64,000 nucleotides of DNA, taken from positions 42,834 through 106,833 of the forward strand of contig NZ_JAXCJK010000004.1 in NCBI RefSeq assembly GCF_035181385.1, read 5' to 3'. A program made the position numbers and the translations under genes. The notes under the pieces are model-generated. The model ran no database searches and was not told where the DNA came from. It worked only from the letters and a program-made list of their open reading frames with translations. Positions 1 through 8,236 of the stretch are shown one piece after another; positions within the stretch are counted from its first letter, which is position 1, and each line of letters starts with the position of its first letter. Origin of the DNA: Moraxella sp035181385. Lineage in GTDB: Bacteria; Pseudomonadota; Gammaproteobacteria; Pseudomonadales; Moraxellaceae.

Positions 1-1854
1 ACCCTCATCAACCAACGACGCATACGCCAAAGTCTCAGCTGCACCCCAGTTAAGTGGTTCTTGACCTGTTTGCATGGCAAGACGCTGTTCAATGACCTTG
101 GCAACTTGACGCTGTAATTCAAAGCCTTCTGGCACTTTTGCCATCGCCTGACCATAGGATTTGAGCTTCTCAATATCCACGCCAGTTTGCCAGTCGTCTT
201 CTAGTTTATGTCCGATATAGGGTTTCCAATCCACAAACAAACTGATATCTGGGTCTTTGGCAAGCCCTCTTGCCACATCTTGACCATTATCAAGTGCCAC
301 ACGATAGCCATCTTCAATCTGACCGCTTTGCTCTTGATTGATGATGCCTTCTGCCACCAATTTGTTGGCATACTGCGTGCGTGTGGTTGGTAGCTTTTTG
401 ATGATTTGATACATCAAAGGTTGGGTTGCTGATGGCTCGTCTGATTCATTATGACCATTACGGCGGTAACAAACAATATCAAGCACGATATCACGACCAA
501 ATTCATGACGATAATCCACCAACAGCTGAGCAGCAAATACCACAGCTTCTGGGTCATCGCCATTAACATGCAAAATTGGTGCATGAACCATCTTCGCCAC
601 ATCGGTGCAGTATTCTGTTGAACGAGCATCTTCTGGACGGCTAGTGGTAAAGCCAACTTGGTTATTAATCACAATGTGCAAAGTGCCACCTGTCTTATAG
701 GCACGAGTTTGCGACATTTGGAAAGTTTCTTGGTTGACACCTTGACCTGCAAAAGCAGCATCGCCATGCACCACGATTGGCAACACGGTTTTGTTGTCAA
801 TTTCATAGCCATATTTTTCAGAACGACGAGCTTGGCGTGCTCGTACAGAACCCAACATCACAGGTGAGACAATCTCCAAATGCGATGGGTTATAAGCCAA
901 TGCCAAGTGCAGTTCGCCACCTTTGGTGATGACATTTGAGCTAAACCCATTATGATATTTAACATCTCCTGAGCCAATGGTTGGTTGTACTTTACCATCA
1001 AATTCATCAAATAAGGCAGCAGGGTTTTTACCCATGATGTTCACAAGCAGATTCAGACGACCACGGTGAGCCATACCAATGACAACCTCTTTGGCACCAT
1101 AATCGCCAACACGCTGAATCATCTCATGTACCGCAGGAATGAAGCTCTCGCCACCCTCTAGACCAAAGCGTTTTACCCCTGTATATTTACGCGCAAGGTA
1201 TTTTTCCAAACCCTCAGCAGCGGTCAGGCGGTCAAAGATTTCTAGCTTTTTATCCTTATCAAAACGGATATGCCCCTGATTGGATTCGATATAGTTTTCA
1301 ATCCATTTTTTTTCGGTTGCTGTAAAGACATGCATATACTCATAGCCGATGCTACCACAGTAGATGCGTTCACAGATTTCAATGATTTCACGCAAAGTGG
1401 CTTCTTGCTTGCCAATACTCATCAAATTGGTTGGGAAAACCGTATCAAGATCAGCCTCAGACAAACCATGATATGCCAAAGTCAAATCTTCAATCTCTGG
1501 GCGTTTTTGCAAACCCAAAGGATCCAGGTTTGCCACACGATGGCCACGACGACGGTAAGCAGAGATGAGCTGCTGCACACCCATTTGTTTTGGATCACAG
1601 TTGCTGTCTGTTTGCACCAAACGACCTTTGGTCTGGTTGCGAGCAAGCAATAAATACTGCTCTTTGATCGCATTATGTGGTGCATCAGTGTCAACACGAT
1701 AGTCTGCAAAATATGCTTGCCATTCTTCACTGACACTGTCTTTATCTGCCAAATAATCCTCGTACAACGCCTCAATATACGCTGCACCGTCCGCTGCCAA
1801 TTCGGTGTTTTGATATGCCACCGTATTTTTACTGTTTGTCATAGTTTTCGCCAT
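1..1854 (-). CDS. sucA: 2-oxoglutarate dehydrogenase E1 component (partial, C-terminus outside window)
   Basis: Thiamine-diphosphate-dependent E1 subunit of the 2-oxoglutarate dehydrogenase complex (TCA cycle, cytoplasm), which decarboxylates 2-oxoglutarate and passes succinyl to the E2 subunit. About 618 N-terminal codons are visible; the gene continues past position 1. The N-terminus has the E1o pattern of a short leader followed by AAYIEALYEDYLADKDSV, and the ThDP motif GDAAFAGQGVNQETF...INNQ is read from about 790 to 660. The start is taken at the ATG ending at 1854; a second in-frame ATG at 1842 is possible because neither has a strong SD. It lies downstream of sdhCDAB on the same strand, the usual gammaproteobacterial order, but a terminator at 2275-2306 separates them. 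Confidence 0.93.
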   Translation of the reverse strand, partial: MAKTMTNSKNTVAYQNTELAADGAAYIEALYEDYLADKDSVSEEWQAYFADYRVDTDAPHNAIKEQYLLLARNQTKGRLVQTDSNCDPKQMGVQQLISAYRRRGHRVANLDPLGLQKRPEIEDLTLAYHGLSEADLDTVFPTNLMSIGKQEATLREIIEICERIYCGSIGYEYMHVFTATEKKWIENYIESNQGHIRFDKDKKLEIFDRLTAAEGLEKYLARKYTGVKRFGLEGGESFIPAVHEMIQRVGDYGAKEVVIGMAHRGRLNLLVNIMGKNPAALFDEFDGKVQPTIGSGDVKYHNGFSSNVITKGGELHLALAYNPSHLEIVSPVMLGSVRARQARRSEKYGYEIDNKTVLPIVVHGDAAFAGQGVNQETFQMSQTRAYKTGGTLHIVINNQVGFTTSRPEDARSTEYCTDVAKMVHAPILHVNGDDPEAVVFAAQLLVDYRHEFGRDIVLDIVCYRRNGHNESDEPSATQPLMYQIIKKLPTTRTQYANKLVAEGIINQEQSGQIEDGYRVALDNGQDVARGLAKDPDISLFVDWKPYIGHKLEDDWQTGVDIEKLKSYGQAMAKVPEGFELQRQVAKVIEQRLAMQTGQEPLNWGAAETLAYASLVDEG

Positions 1855-2271
1855 TTCTTTGGGAATTTTTAGGATAAATCATTGTTAATCGTTGAAAAAA
1901 ACTCTCAACACCGATCAAAATATCTACCGATACGCCTGAGTATTTTTATAAGACGCATATCAACTGTATAGTGTACGCCATTTCACACAAGATAACAAGT
2001 TGCAATGTTTTTAAAAATGTATATGGTCGTAAAATTTCGTAAAAAATTCCCATTTAAATTATCAATCACCAGCTTTTGGCAAAAAATTTTATAAAACTTA
2101 AATTTTTGACCGTACTTTTTTATCATGTATTTTATCAAATCATCCAACCAAATAAAAATGAGCCAGCTTTTATCAATCAGCCATCAATCAGCCATCAATC
2201 AGCCAACAGTTCTTATCAATTTTTATCATTGATCATAAATCCTAGCAACACTTTTTTGGTCTAAACCAAGC
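1855..2271. other. sdhB-sucA intergenic region with 11-bp tandem repeat
   Basis: AT-rich non-coding spacer of about 420 bp upstream of sucA (minus strand). It should carry the sucA promoter, but I could not pick a convincing -35/-10 pair. The visible structure is three perfect tandem copies of ATCAATCAGCC at 2172-2204. A 62-codon open frame at 2076-2264 has no recognisable product or SD and is not called. Confidence 0.5.
2172..2204. repeat. 11-bp tandem repeat, three copies
   Basis: ATCAATCAGCC occurs three times in direct succession (2172-2182, 2183-2193, 2194-2204). It lies in the spacer about 320 bp upstream of the sucA start. The copy number could vary by slipped-strand mispairing. Confidence 0.9.
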
Positions 2272-2274
2272 AAA

Positions 2275-2306
2275 GCAAAAAAGGTCTTATCAAAAGATAA
2301 GACCTT
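2275..2306 (-). terminator. Rho-independent terminator after sdhB
   Basis: A perfect 11-bp stem AAGGTCTTATC / GATAAGACCTT with an AAAA loop lies at 2281-2306. On the minus strand it is followed by a T-run, just past the sdhB stop codon. It ends the sdhCDAB transcript. Confidence 0.9.
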
Positions 2307-2324
2307 AAATACATCAAACAGTCA

Positions 2325-3035
2325 CTAACCTGCTACATCAAGCAACATATTGCGGATATGGCCGATGGCTTTGGTTGGGTTTAGACCCTTTGGACAAACC
2401 GACACACAGTTCATGATACCACGGCAACGGAACAGGCTAAACGGGTCATCAAGACGAGCAAGTCGTGCTTGGGTATCGCTGTCACGGCTATCAATGATGA
2501 AACGATAACCGTTAAGTAGTGCTGATGGGCCAAGGAACTTGTCTGGATTCCACCAAAATGACGGACAAGAAGTTGAACAGCACGCACATAAAATACACTC
2601 ATAAAGACCATTGAGTTTTTCACGGTCTTCTGGTGACTGCAAACGCTCTTTTGGTGGTGCAGGCTGGCTGTTGATTAGGTAAGGGTGAACTTTTTCGTAC
2701 TGAGCGTAGAACTGGTTCATGTCCACAACCAAATCTTTAATCACAGGCAAGCCAGGCAGTGGGCGTACGACAATCTTATTTGGCAGGGTGTTCATATTAA
2801 TCAAACACGCCAAGCCATTTTTGCCATTGATATTCATGCCATCTGAACCACAAATACCCTCACGGCAAGAGCGACGGAATGTCAAAGTTTCGTCAATTTT
2901 TTTTAAACGCAACAACACATCAAGTAGCATACGGTCGCTTTCTAGCAGCTCAATCTCGTAAGTCTGCATATAAGGGGCGTTGTCTTTGTCTGGGTCGTAG
3001 CGATAAATCTCTACAATGCGAGTGCCTCGACTCAT
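2325..3035 (-). CDS. sdhB: Succinate dehydrogenase iron-sulfur subunit
   Basis: Electron-transfer subunit of respiratory complex II, carrying electrons from the FAD of SdhA to quinone at SdhCD. All three cluster motifs are visible: the [2Fe-2S] site CREGICGSDGMNINGKNGLAC (about residues 57-77), the [4Fe-4S] site CILCACCSTSCP, and the CRGIMNCVSVCPKGLNP site that contributes to the 3Fe-4S/4Fe-4S centres. Length is 236 aa, normal for the family. The ATG at 3035 is chosen because GGAGAAGG lies just upstream; an in-frame TTG at 3050 would add five residues that the family lacks. It is the last gene of sdhCDAB, 100 bp after sdhA, and is followed by a terminator. Confidence 0.97.
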   Translation of the reverse strand: MSRGTRIVEIYRYDPDKDNAPYMQTYEIELLESDRMLLDVLLRLKKIDETLTFRRSCREGICGSDGMNINGKNGLACLINMNTLPNKIVVRPLPGLPVIKDLVVDMNQFYAQYEKVHPYLINSQPAPPKERLQSPEDREKLNGLYECILCACCSTSCPSFWWNPDKFLGPSALLNGYRFIIDSRDSDTQARLARLDDPFSLFRCRGIMNCVSVCPKGLNPTKAIGHIRNMLLDVAG

Positions 3036-3135
3036 AGTCCTTCTCCACAAAAATATTCGGTATGAAACTTAGGCTGATGACACAAAAAAATATTATTATT
3101 GGCTGTCAGCCTAAGTTCATTGATAAAATCATTAA

Positions 3136-4986
3136 TTAGAAAGTACGAACCCGTGGTTCACAGTAGTCCACAGTCAGTGGTTTTTTGCGAACTGGCTTAT
3201 AAATCACGCGGTTATTCTCTGAATACCAAAGCGTATGCTTCATCCATTCATGATCATTACGACCCAATGGTGCATAATCATCATCAGCAGGACGCTCATA
3301 GTCTAATACAGAGTGAGCACCACGGCATTCATGACGAAGGGCTGCTGACAACATGGTTGCTTTGGCAACTTCATAAAGGTTGGCAACTTCTAAGGCTTCA
3401 ATGCGTGCAGTATTAAAGACGGCAGACTTGTCTTTTAGGTGAATATTGGCAACTTTTGGTGCTATCGCCAAAATCTTTTCAACCCCTTCGTCCATCAAAG
3501 CTTGGGTACGGAACACGCCAGCATGAGATTGCATGATGTTGCGAATCTCATCAGCCACCTCTTGAGCGTTGTAGCCTTCAGTAGAGTTTTGTAATTTGTC
3601 AAGGCGTGCTTGGGTAAAATCAAGGACGCGTGGATTAAGTGGCTTGTAGCTACGGTCAGACTTAGCAAATTCATCAAGAATGTGCTGACCTGCTGCACGA
3701 CCAAATACCACAAGGTCAAGCAGTGAGTTGGTGCCCAGACGGTTCGCACCATGAACAGATACGCACGCACATTCACCAATGGCATACAGACCCTTAATGA
3801 TACGACCCTCAGTATACAGACCTTGCTCGTCCACATGACCATCTAGTACAGGTACAGTAACCTGACCGTGGATATTGGTTGGAATACCGCCCATCATGTA
3901 GTGAATCGTTGGCACAACTGGTACTGGCTCTTTGGTGATGTCCACATTAGCAAAGTTATGACTGATCTCAAATACCGAAGGCAGACGCTTCATGATTTCA
4001 GCATGACCTAAGTGTGTCATGTCCATCACGATGTAATCACCATTAGGACCACAACCACGACCTTCTTTAATCTCTTGGTCCATAGAACGAGAGACAAAGT
4101 CACGAGGTGCAAGGTCTTTTAGTGTTGGGGCATAACGCTCCATGAACGCTTCACCATGCTTATTACGCAAGATAGCACCCTCACCACGGCAACCTTCGGT
4201 CAATAACACCCCAGCACCTGCCACACCCGTTGGGTGGAATTGCCAAAACTCCATGTCTTGTAATGGAATGCCAGCACGCACCACCATGCCCAGACCATCA
4301 CCTGTATTGATATAAGCATTGGTAGACGCTTTAAATATACGGCCTGCACCACCTGTAGCAAGAACAGTCGTTTGAGCTTGGAATACTGAGATATTGCCAG
4401 TTTCTTGGTCAAGAGCCACCACGCCATTGATGTTGCCTTCTGAGTCTTTAATAAGATCAAGTGCAATCCATTCAACAAAAAATTGGGTGCCTTTTTCAAG
4501 GTTTTTTTGATATAAAGTATGAAGCAACGCATGTCCTGTACGGTCAGCAGCTGCACACGCACGAGGTACCGCCTTTTCACCATAGTTGGCAGAGTGCCCA
4601 CCAAATGGGCGTTGATAAATGGTGCCATCTGCGTTACGATCAAAAGGCATTCCCATGTGTTCTAGCTCATAGACGACTTTTGGTGCTTCACGGCACATAT
4701 ATTCAATAGCGTCTTGGTCGCCCAGCCAATCAGAGCCTTTCACAGTATCATAAAAGTGAAAATGCCAATTGTCATTACTCATGTTGCCCAAAGATGCACC
4801 GATGCCACCTTGTGCAGCCACAGTGTGCGAGCGAGTTGGGAAAACCTTAGTCAGTACCGCAACTTTCATACCGCCTTCTACAAGCTGTAATGACGCACGC
4901 ATACCTGAACCGCCACCACCAACAATGACTGCATCAAAGTTGAGCGTGGGGATATTATTGATTGTATTATCTTGTGCTGATGCCAT
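3136..4986 (-). CDS. sdhA: Succinate dehydrogenase flavoprotein subunit
   Basis: Catalytic subunit of complex II, oxidising succinate to fumarate with covalently bound FAD on the cytoplasmic face of the membrane. The N-terminal dinucleotide fold GGGGSGMRA (about residues 22-30) is followed by the FAD-linking histidine motif RSHTVAAQGG (about 52-61). The substrate/FAD region includes HPTG and GANRLGTNSLLDLVVFG. It has 616 aa and ends in the family-type tail DYCEPRVRTF. It lies 46 bp after sdhD and 100 bp before sdhB in the same transcription unit. Confidence 0.97.
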   Translation of the reverse strand: MASAQDNTINNIPTLNFDAVIVGGGGSGMRASLQLVEGGMKVAVLTKVFPTRSHTVAAQGGIGASLGNMSNDNWHFHFYDTVKGSDWLGDQDAIEYMCREAPKVVYELEHMGMPFDRNADGTIYQRPFGGHSANYGEKAVPRACAAADRTGHALLHTLYQKNLEKGTQFFVEWIALDLIKDSEGNINGVVALDQETGNISVFQAQTTVLATGGAGRIFKASTNAYINTGDGLGMVVRAGIPLQDMEFWQFHPTGVAGAGVLLTEGCRGEGAILRNKHGEAFMERYAPTLKDLAPRDFVSRSMDQEIKEGRGCGPNGDYIVMDMTHLGHAEIMKRLPSVFEISHNFANVDITKEPVPVVPTIHYMMGGIPTNIHGQVTVPVLDGHVDEQGLYTEGRIIKGLYAIGECACVSVHGANRLGTNSLLDLVVFGRAAGQHILDEFAKSDRSYKPLNPRVLDFTQARLDKLQNSTEGYNAQEVADEIRNIMQSHAGVFRTQALMDEGVEKILAIAPKVANIHLKDKSAVFNTARIEALEVANLYEVAKATMLSAALRHECRGAHSVLDYERPADDDYAPLGRNDHEWMKHTLWYSENNRVIYKPVRKKPLTVDYCEPRVRTF

Positions 4987-5032
4987 GTTAATTCCTAAAA
5001 TATTATCAATTTATCAGATGATGATCGGCAGA

Positions 5033-5389
5033 TTACCAAAAAATCATCACGCCCCAGAACAGATACACCAAAACAGCGATGATCACCACTGCTTGTAGCA
5101 CCAAACGCAGACCTGATGATTTTACATAGTCAGTAAACACCGTCCACATACCCACCCACGCATGAAACACGAGCGATAAAATCATCACAAGGCTAAACAG
5201 CTTCATGGGCAAGCTCATCATAAAGCCATGCCAAGTGTCGTAATTGACATCATTAAATAAGAAAAATCCTACAACAACCAGTGCATACACCGCAAGAACA
5301 ACCGCACTGATGCGTTGTAAAATCCAATCTCGTGAGCCTGAGCCCGTCAAGCCTGTTGCACTTTTGATACCTGAATTATTTCTAGCCAT
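5033..5389 (-). CDS. sdhD: Succinate dehydrogenase membrane anchor subunit D
   Basis: Hydrophobic anchor of complex II (118 aa, three predicted membrane helices) that helps bind heme b and quinone. It starts MARNNSGIKSATGL and has the SdhD-type segment RDWILQRISAVVLAVYALVV. The start is set at the ATG at 5389, which overlaps the sdhC stop as TAATG, so translation is probably coupled. An in-frame ATG at 5404 inside sdhC is less likely. Confidence 0.92.
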   Translation of the reverse strand: MARNNSGIKSATGLTGSGSRDWILQRISAVVLAVYALVVVGFFLFNDVNYDTWHGFMMSLPMKLFSLVMILSLVFHAWVGMWTVFTDYVKSSGLRLVLQAVVIIAVLVYLFWGVMIFW

Positions 5390-5778
5390 TAGAACATCAC
5401 CCATACAAACGAAGCCACAATCAAGGCCGCTGCAATCACAAAGCTCACAACTGCAGCAGTCTTGCCAGACTTAAATTCTTCATTCATGCCAAGGTCAGCA
5501 AGCAAATGTTTGCAGCCCATCACAAAGTGATAAGCCGTTGCCGCCACAAAAACCCATGCCACAAAACGAACCAACAAATTATCAAATACCGAAGCAAAGC
5601 TTTCAGGCGATGATAATGATGTTTGCAGAACGCATAGCATCACAGGAACAAGTAAAAACAGCACAATGCCAGAAACACGGTGCAAAATAGAAGCCATTGC
5701 AATCGGAGATTTTGAGTTCACCGCAATCACTTGGCTTAAAGGTAGGTTAATCGGTCGGTTGCTTTTCACAGCGGGCAT
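5389..5778 (-). CDS. sdhC: Succinate dehydrogenase cytochrome b556 subunit
   Basis: Cytochrome b subunit of complex II, first gene of sdhCDAB (129 aa, three membrane helices). The SdhC signature SPIAMASILHRVSG (about residues 26-39) includes the quinone-site serine/arginine region, and a heme-ligand-type histidine lies in TAYHFVMGCKHL. The start is placed at the ATG at 5778, but a GTG at 5769 sits eight bases behind AAGGA and is a realistic alternative start. It is transcribed away from gltA across a 1.05-kb spacer. Confidence 0.93.
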   Translation of the reverse strand: MPAVKSNRPINLPLSQVIAVNSKSPIAMASILHRVSGIVLFLLVPVMLCVLQTSLSSPESFASVFDNLLVRFVAWVFVAATAYHFVMGCKHLLADLGMNEEFKSGKTAAVVSFVIAAALIVASFVWVMF

Positions 5779-6024
5779 CCTTATCTAATTAACGCCGCAA
5801 AGGGCAAGGAGAGCTGGCTGACAAAGGAAGCTCCAAATGCACATTTGTTTTGTGTTGTTCAATCCTAAATACTAAACAATAAGGCAAATGAAGACCTTTA
5901 ATGATCGGATTTAACACATTTTCTTAATAAAACAAATTGCACCTAAGAGTCAAAACCCTACACAGCGAACACCATCAAAAAAAAATTGAAAATACTTTTA
6001 AATCATAATCAATGAACCAAACCA

Positions 6025-6039
6025 TCTGCCATCATGGCA
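6025..6039. promoter_or_regulatory. Palindromic site TGCCATCATGGCA, sdhC-proximal copy
   Basis: TCTGCCATCATGGCA contains the palindrome TGCCAT-C-ATGGCA. The same 15-mer occurs as its exact reverse complement at 6774-6788, near gltA. A 13-bp palindrome found twice in one spacer looks like an operator for a dimeric regulator. The site lies about 250 bp upstream of sdhC. The function is inferred. Confidence 0.45.
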
Positions 6040-6773
6040 GGCAAAACTTGCATGAAAGTTTTGCCAACAGCTTGATATTGCAAGTGATTATCGTTTATAA
6101 AAGCAGGTTGGTAAATATCGGAATTATAAAACGCTTGGCGAAATTTTACAAACAAATTTGGGCATTTTTGTTAAAAATGTGGCAATTTTTTGTAACTAAT
6201 AAAAAACAATCGCAACATCACAACAAAATTTAATCAATACCATCTAATTAATACCAAAAAATCTTTACCATCAAATCTTGCACCGCCTGTGGCGTTGTCA
6301 TCAAGATTTGGTTTAATATCTGGCTATAAAGAACTTTTAAGCAATCGTTATAAGCAATGTTTTAGTAGTTTTAGTATTAATGTTTTAGTATTTGAGTGAT
6401 TTTTATAAATTTTTATCAACAAATGTGATCAATCAATTGTTACAAATCAATTGTTACAAATAATGTCATGATGAACAAAAGCCCTTGTCAAAATACAAAA
6501 TTTTTCCTACAATCACTGCATACAATTTATCACAACTGGCACAACAGCTCTTCATTTTTTCAAATTTTTTGTTGGCAATAACCACGCTAAAACAGGTGTT
6601 TTGAGAAATTTTTGTGATGAATGCTTGTAAGTTGTGCAAAGTTTTTGTATCATCAGCACACCAGCTGTTCAATGCGTACTTTTTTTACGCACAAAAACAC
6701 CAAACAAGGATGTCGCATCTTGAATAAAGGCTTATGAAGATGCGATTTAACTCGTCAGTTTTCATTTTTAGTT

Positions 6774-6788
6774 TGCCATGATGGCAGA
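6774..6788. promoter_or_regulatory. Palindromic site TGCCATGATGGCA, gltA-proximal copy
   Basis: Reverse complement of the site at 6025-6039, located 45-60 bp upstream of the gltA start, in the leader or core-promoter region. Its placement would suit control of gltA transcription. The regulator is unknown. Confidence 0.45.
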
Positions 6789-6832
6789 CCAAGATGCAAA
6801 CATAGGACATTCACAACCAGAAGAGGTTTATC

Positions 6833-8110
6833 ATGACACAAGAAGTTAAATTGGTCGTAGATGGCACAGAATATGAAATGCCAGTTTTAGAATCTACATT
6901 GGGTCGCCCTGTACTAGACATCACCGCAGTGAACAAGGCAGGTTTTTGGACTTATGACCCAGGCTTTATGGCGACCGCACCTGTTGAGTCCGCTCTGACT
7001 TTTATTGATGGCGACAAAGGGGAATTGCTACACCGTGGCTATGCCATCGATGAGCTTGCTGACAATGCTGACTATTTAGAAGTATGCTATGCTCTGCTAT
7101 ATGGCGACCTACCAAATGCCAAACAAAAAGAAGAATTTTATGAGCGTGTGAGCGGTCGTATGGCTGTTCATGACCAGTTGCGTAAGTTTTTTGAAGGCTT
7201 CCGTCGTGATGCTCACCCAATGGCAATCATGATTGGCGTGGTCGGTGCCCTGTCTGCTTTTTATCACAATCATCTAGACATTTCTGATGCCGAGCATCGT
7301 GATGAGACAGCGGTTGACTTGATTGCAAAAGTACCTACTTTGGCAGCGATGAGTTATAAATACTCAATCGGTGAACCATTCTTATATCCACGCAAAGATT
7401 TCAGCTATGCTGAAAACTTCCTTTATATGATGTTTGCAACACCAGGTGATGTCAATTACAAGCCAAACCCTGTACTTGTTAAAGCGATGGATAAAATCTT
7501 TACCCTACACGCTGACCACGAGCAAAATGCCTCAACTTCTACCGTGCGTCTGGCGGGCTCGACAGGTGCCAACCCTTATGCCTGTATCGCTTCTGGCATT
7601 GCTGCTCTTTGGGGGCCATCACACGGTGGTGCTAACGAGGCAGTTCTTACCATGCTAGATGAAATTGGTACGGTTGAGAATGTCGCATCATTCATGGAGA
7701 AAGTAAAAACAAAAGAAGCCAAACTCATGGGCTTTGGCCACCGTGTTTATAAGAACTTTGATCCACGCGCCAAAGTGATGAAGCAAACCTGCGATGAGGT
7801 ATTGGGTGCACTTGGTGTTAATGATCCAAAGCTACAACTGGCCATGGAACTAGAAAGAATTGCTCTGTCAGACCCATACTTCATTGAGCGTAAATTATAC
7901 CCGAATGTAGACTTCTACTCTGGCATTATCCTAAAAGCCATCGGTATTCCAACCTCAATGTTTACCGTTATCTTTGCCCTAGCGCGTACCGCAGGCTGGA
8001 TTGCACACTGGACAGAGATGCACTCAGAATCTTTCAAGATTGGTCGTCCACGCCAAAGATATACTGGCGAGAAGCATCGTGCATTTGTAAAATTAGAAGA
8101 CCGCAAATAA
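6833..8110 (+). CDS. gltA: Citrate synthase (type II)
   Basis: Condenses oxaloacetate and acetyl-CoA to citrate, the entry step of the TCA cycle. At 425 aa it has the length of the Gram-negative hexameric, NADH-sensitive class. Family motifs are visible: HADHEQNASTSTVRLAGS and GPSHGGANEAV, with active-site histidines, and GHRVYKNFDPRAKVMK, with the histidine/aspartate region. AGAGG lies six bases before the ATG. It is divergent from sdhCDAB, so the two TCA blocks could share regulation. A terminator follows at 8134-8166. Confidence 0.97.
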   Translation: MTQEVKLVVDGTEYEMPVLESTLGRPVLDITAVNKAGFWTYDPGFMATAPVESALTFIDGDKGELLHRGYAIDELADNADYLEVCYALLYGDLPNAKQKEEFYERVSGRMAVHDQLRKFFEGFRRDAHPMAIMIGVVGALSAFYHNHLDISDAEHRDETAVDLIAKVPTLAAMSYKYSIGEPFLYPRKDFSYAENFLYMMFATPGDVNYKPNPVLVKAMDKIFTLHADHEQNASTSTVRLAGSTGANPYACIASGIAALWGPSHGGANEAVLTMLDEIGTVENVASFMEKVKTKEAKLMGFGHRVYKNFDPRAKVMKQTCDEVLGALGVNDPKLQLAMELERIALSDPYFIERKLYPNVDFYSGIILKAIGIPTSMFTVIFALARTAGWIAHWTEMHSESFKIGRPRQRYTGEKHRAFVKLEDRK

Positions 8111-8133
8111 TTTTAGCTTTACAAAGCCTAATA

Positions 8134-8166
8134 AAAAATCCCTCAAAACTTTGGGGGATTTTTTTA
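8134..8166 (+). terminator. Terminator after gltA
   Basis: AAAAATCCCTCAAA pairs with TTTGGGGGATTTTT around a very small loop and is followed by a T-run. It lies 24 bp after the gltA stop. Confidence 0.85.
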
Positions 8167-8189
8167 TTATGACACTTTTATATCAGCAT

Positions 8190-8230
8190 ATCAATTAAAA
8201 ACCACCCATAGAAGGTGGTTTTTAATTGAT
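8190..8230. terminator. Bidirectional hairpin between gltA and tex
   Basis: A perfect 17-bp inverted repeat (8190-8206 and 8214-8230) encloses the 7-base loop CATAGAA. Both arms carry A/T runs, so it can stop transcription from either side: a second stop for gltA and the main one for the convergent tex gene, whose stop codon is at 8237. Confidence 0.85.
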
Positions 8231-8236
8231 GATTCA

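Larger units (their letters stand above)
5779..6832. other. sdhC-gltA divergent regulatory spacer
   Basis: A 1,054-bp, very AT-rich spacer between two TCA-cycle operons read outward. It must contain both promoters, but no clear consensus pair stands out. It contains two mirror copies of a 15-bp sequence with a palindromic core, at 6025-6039 and 6774-6788. The open frame at 6012-6233 (73 codons) and the minus-strand frame at 6466-6672 have no family features or SD and are regarded as chance. Confidence 0.6.

Noticed and set aside
6012..6233. 73-codon ORF in the sdhC-gltA spacer
   Set aside because: No SD, no family resemblance, AT-rich composition, and it overlaps a palindromic regulatory site.
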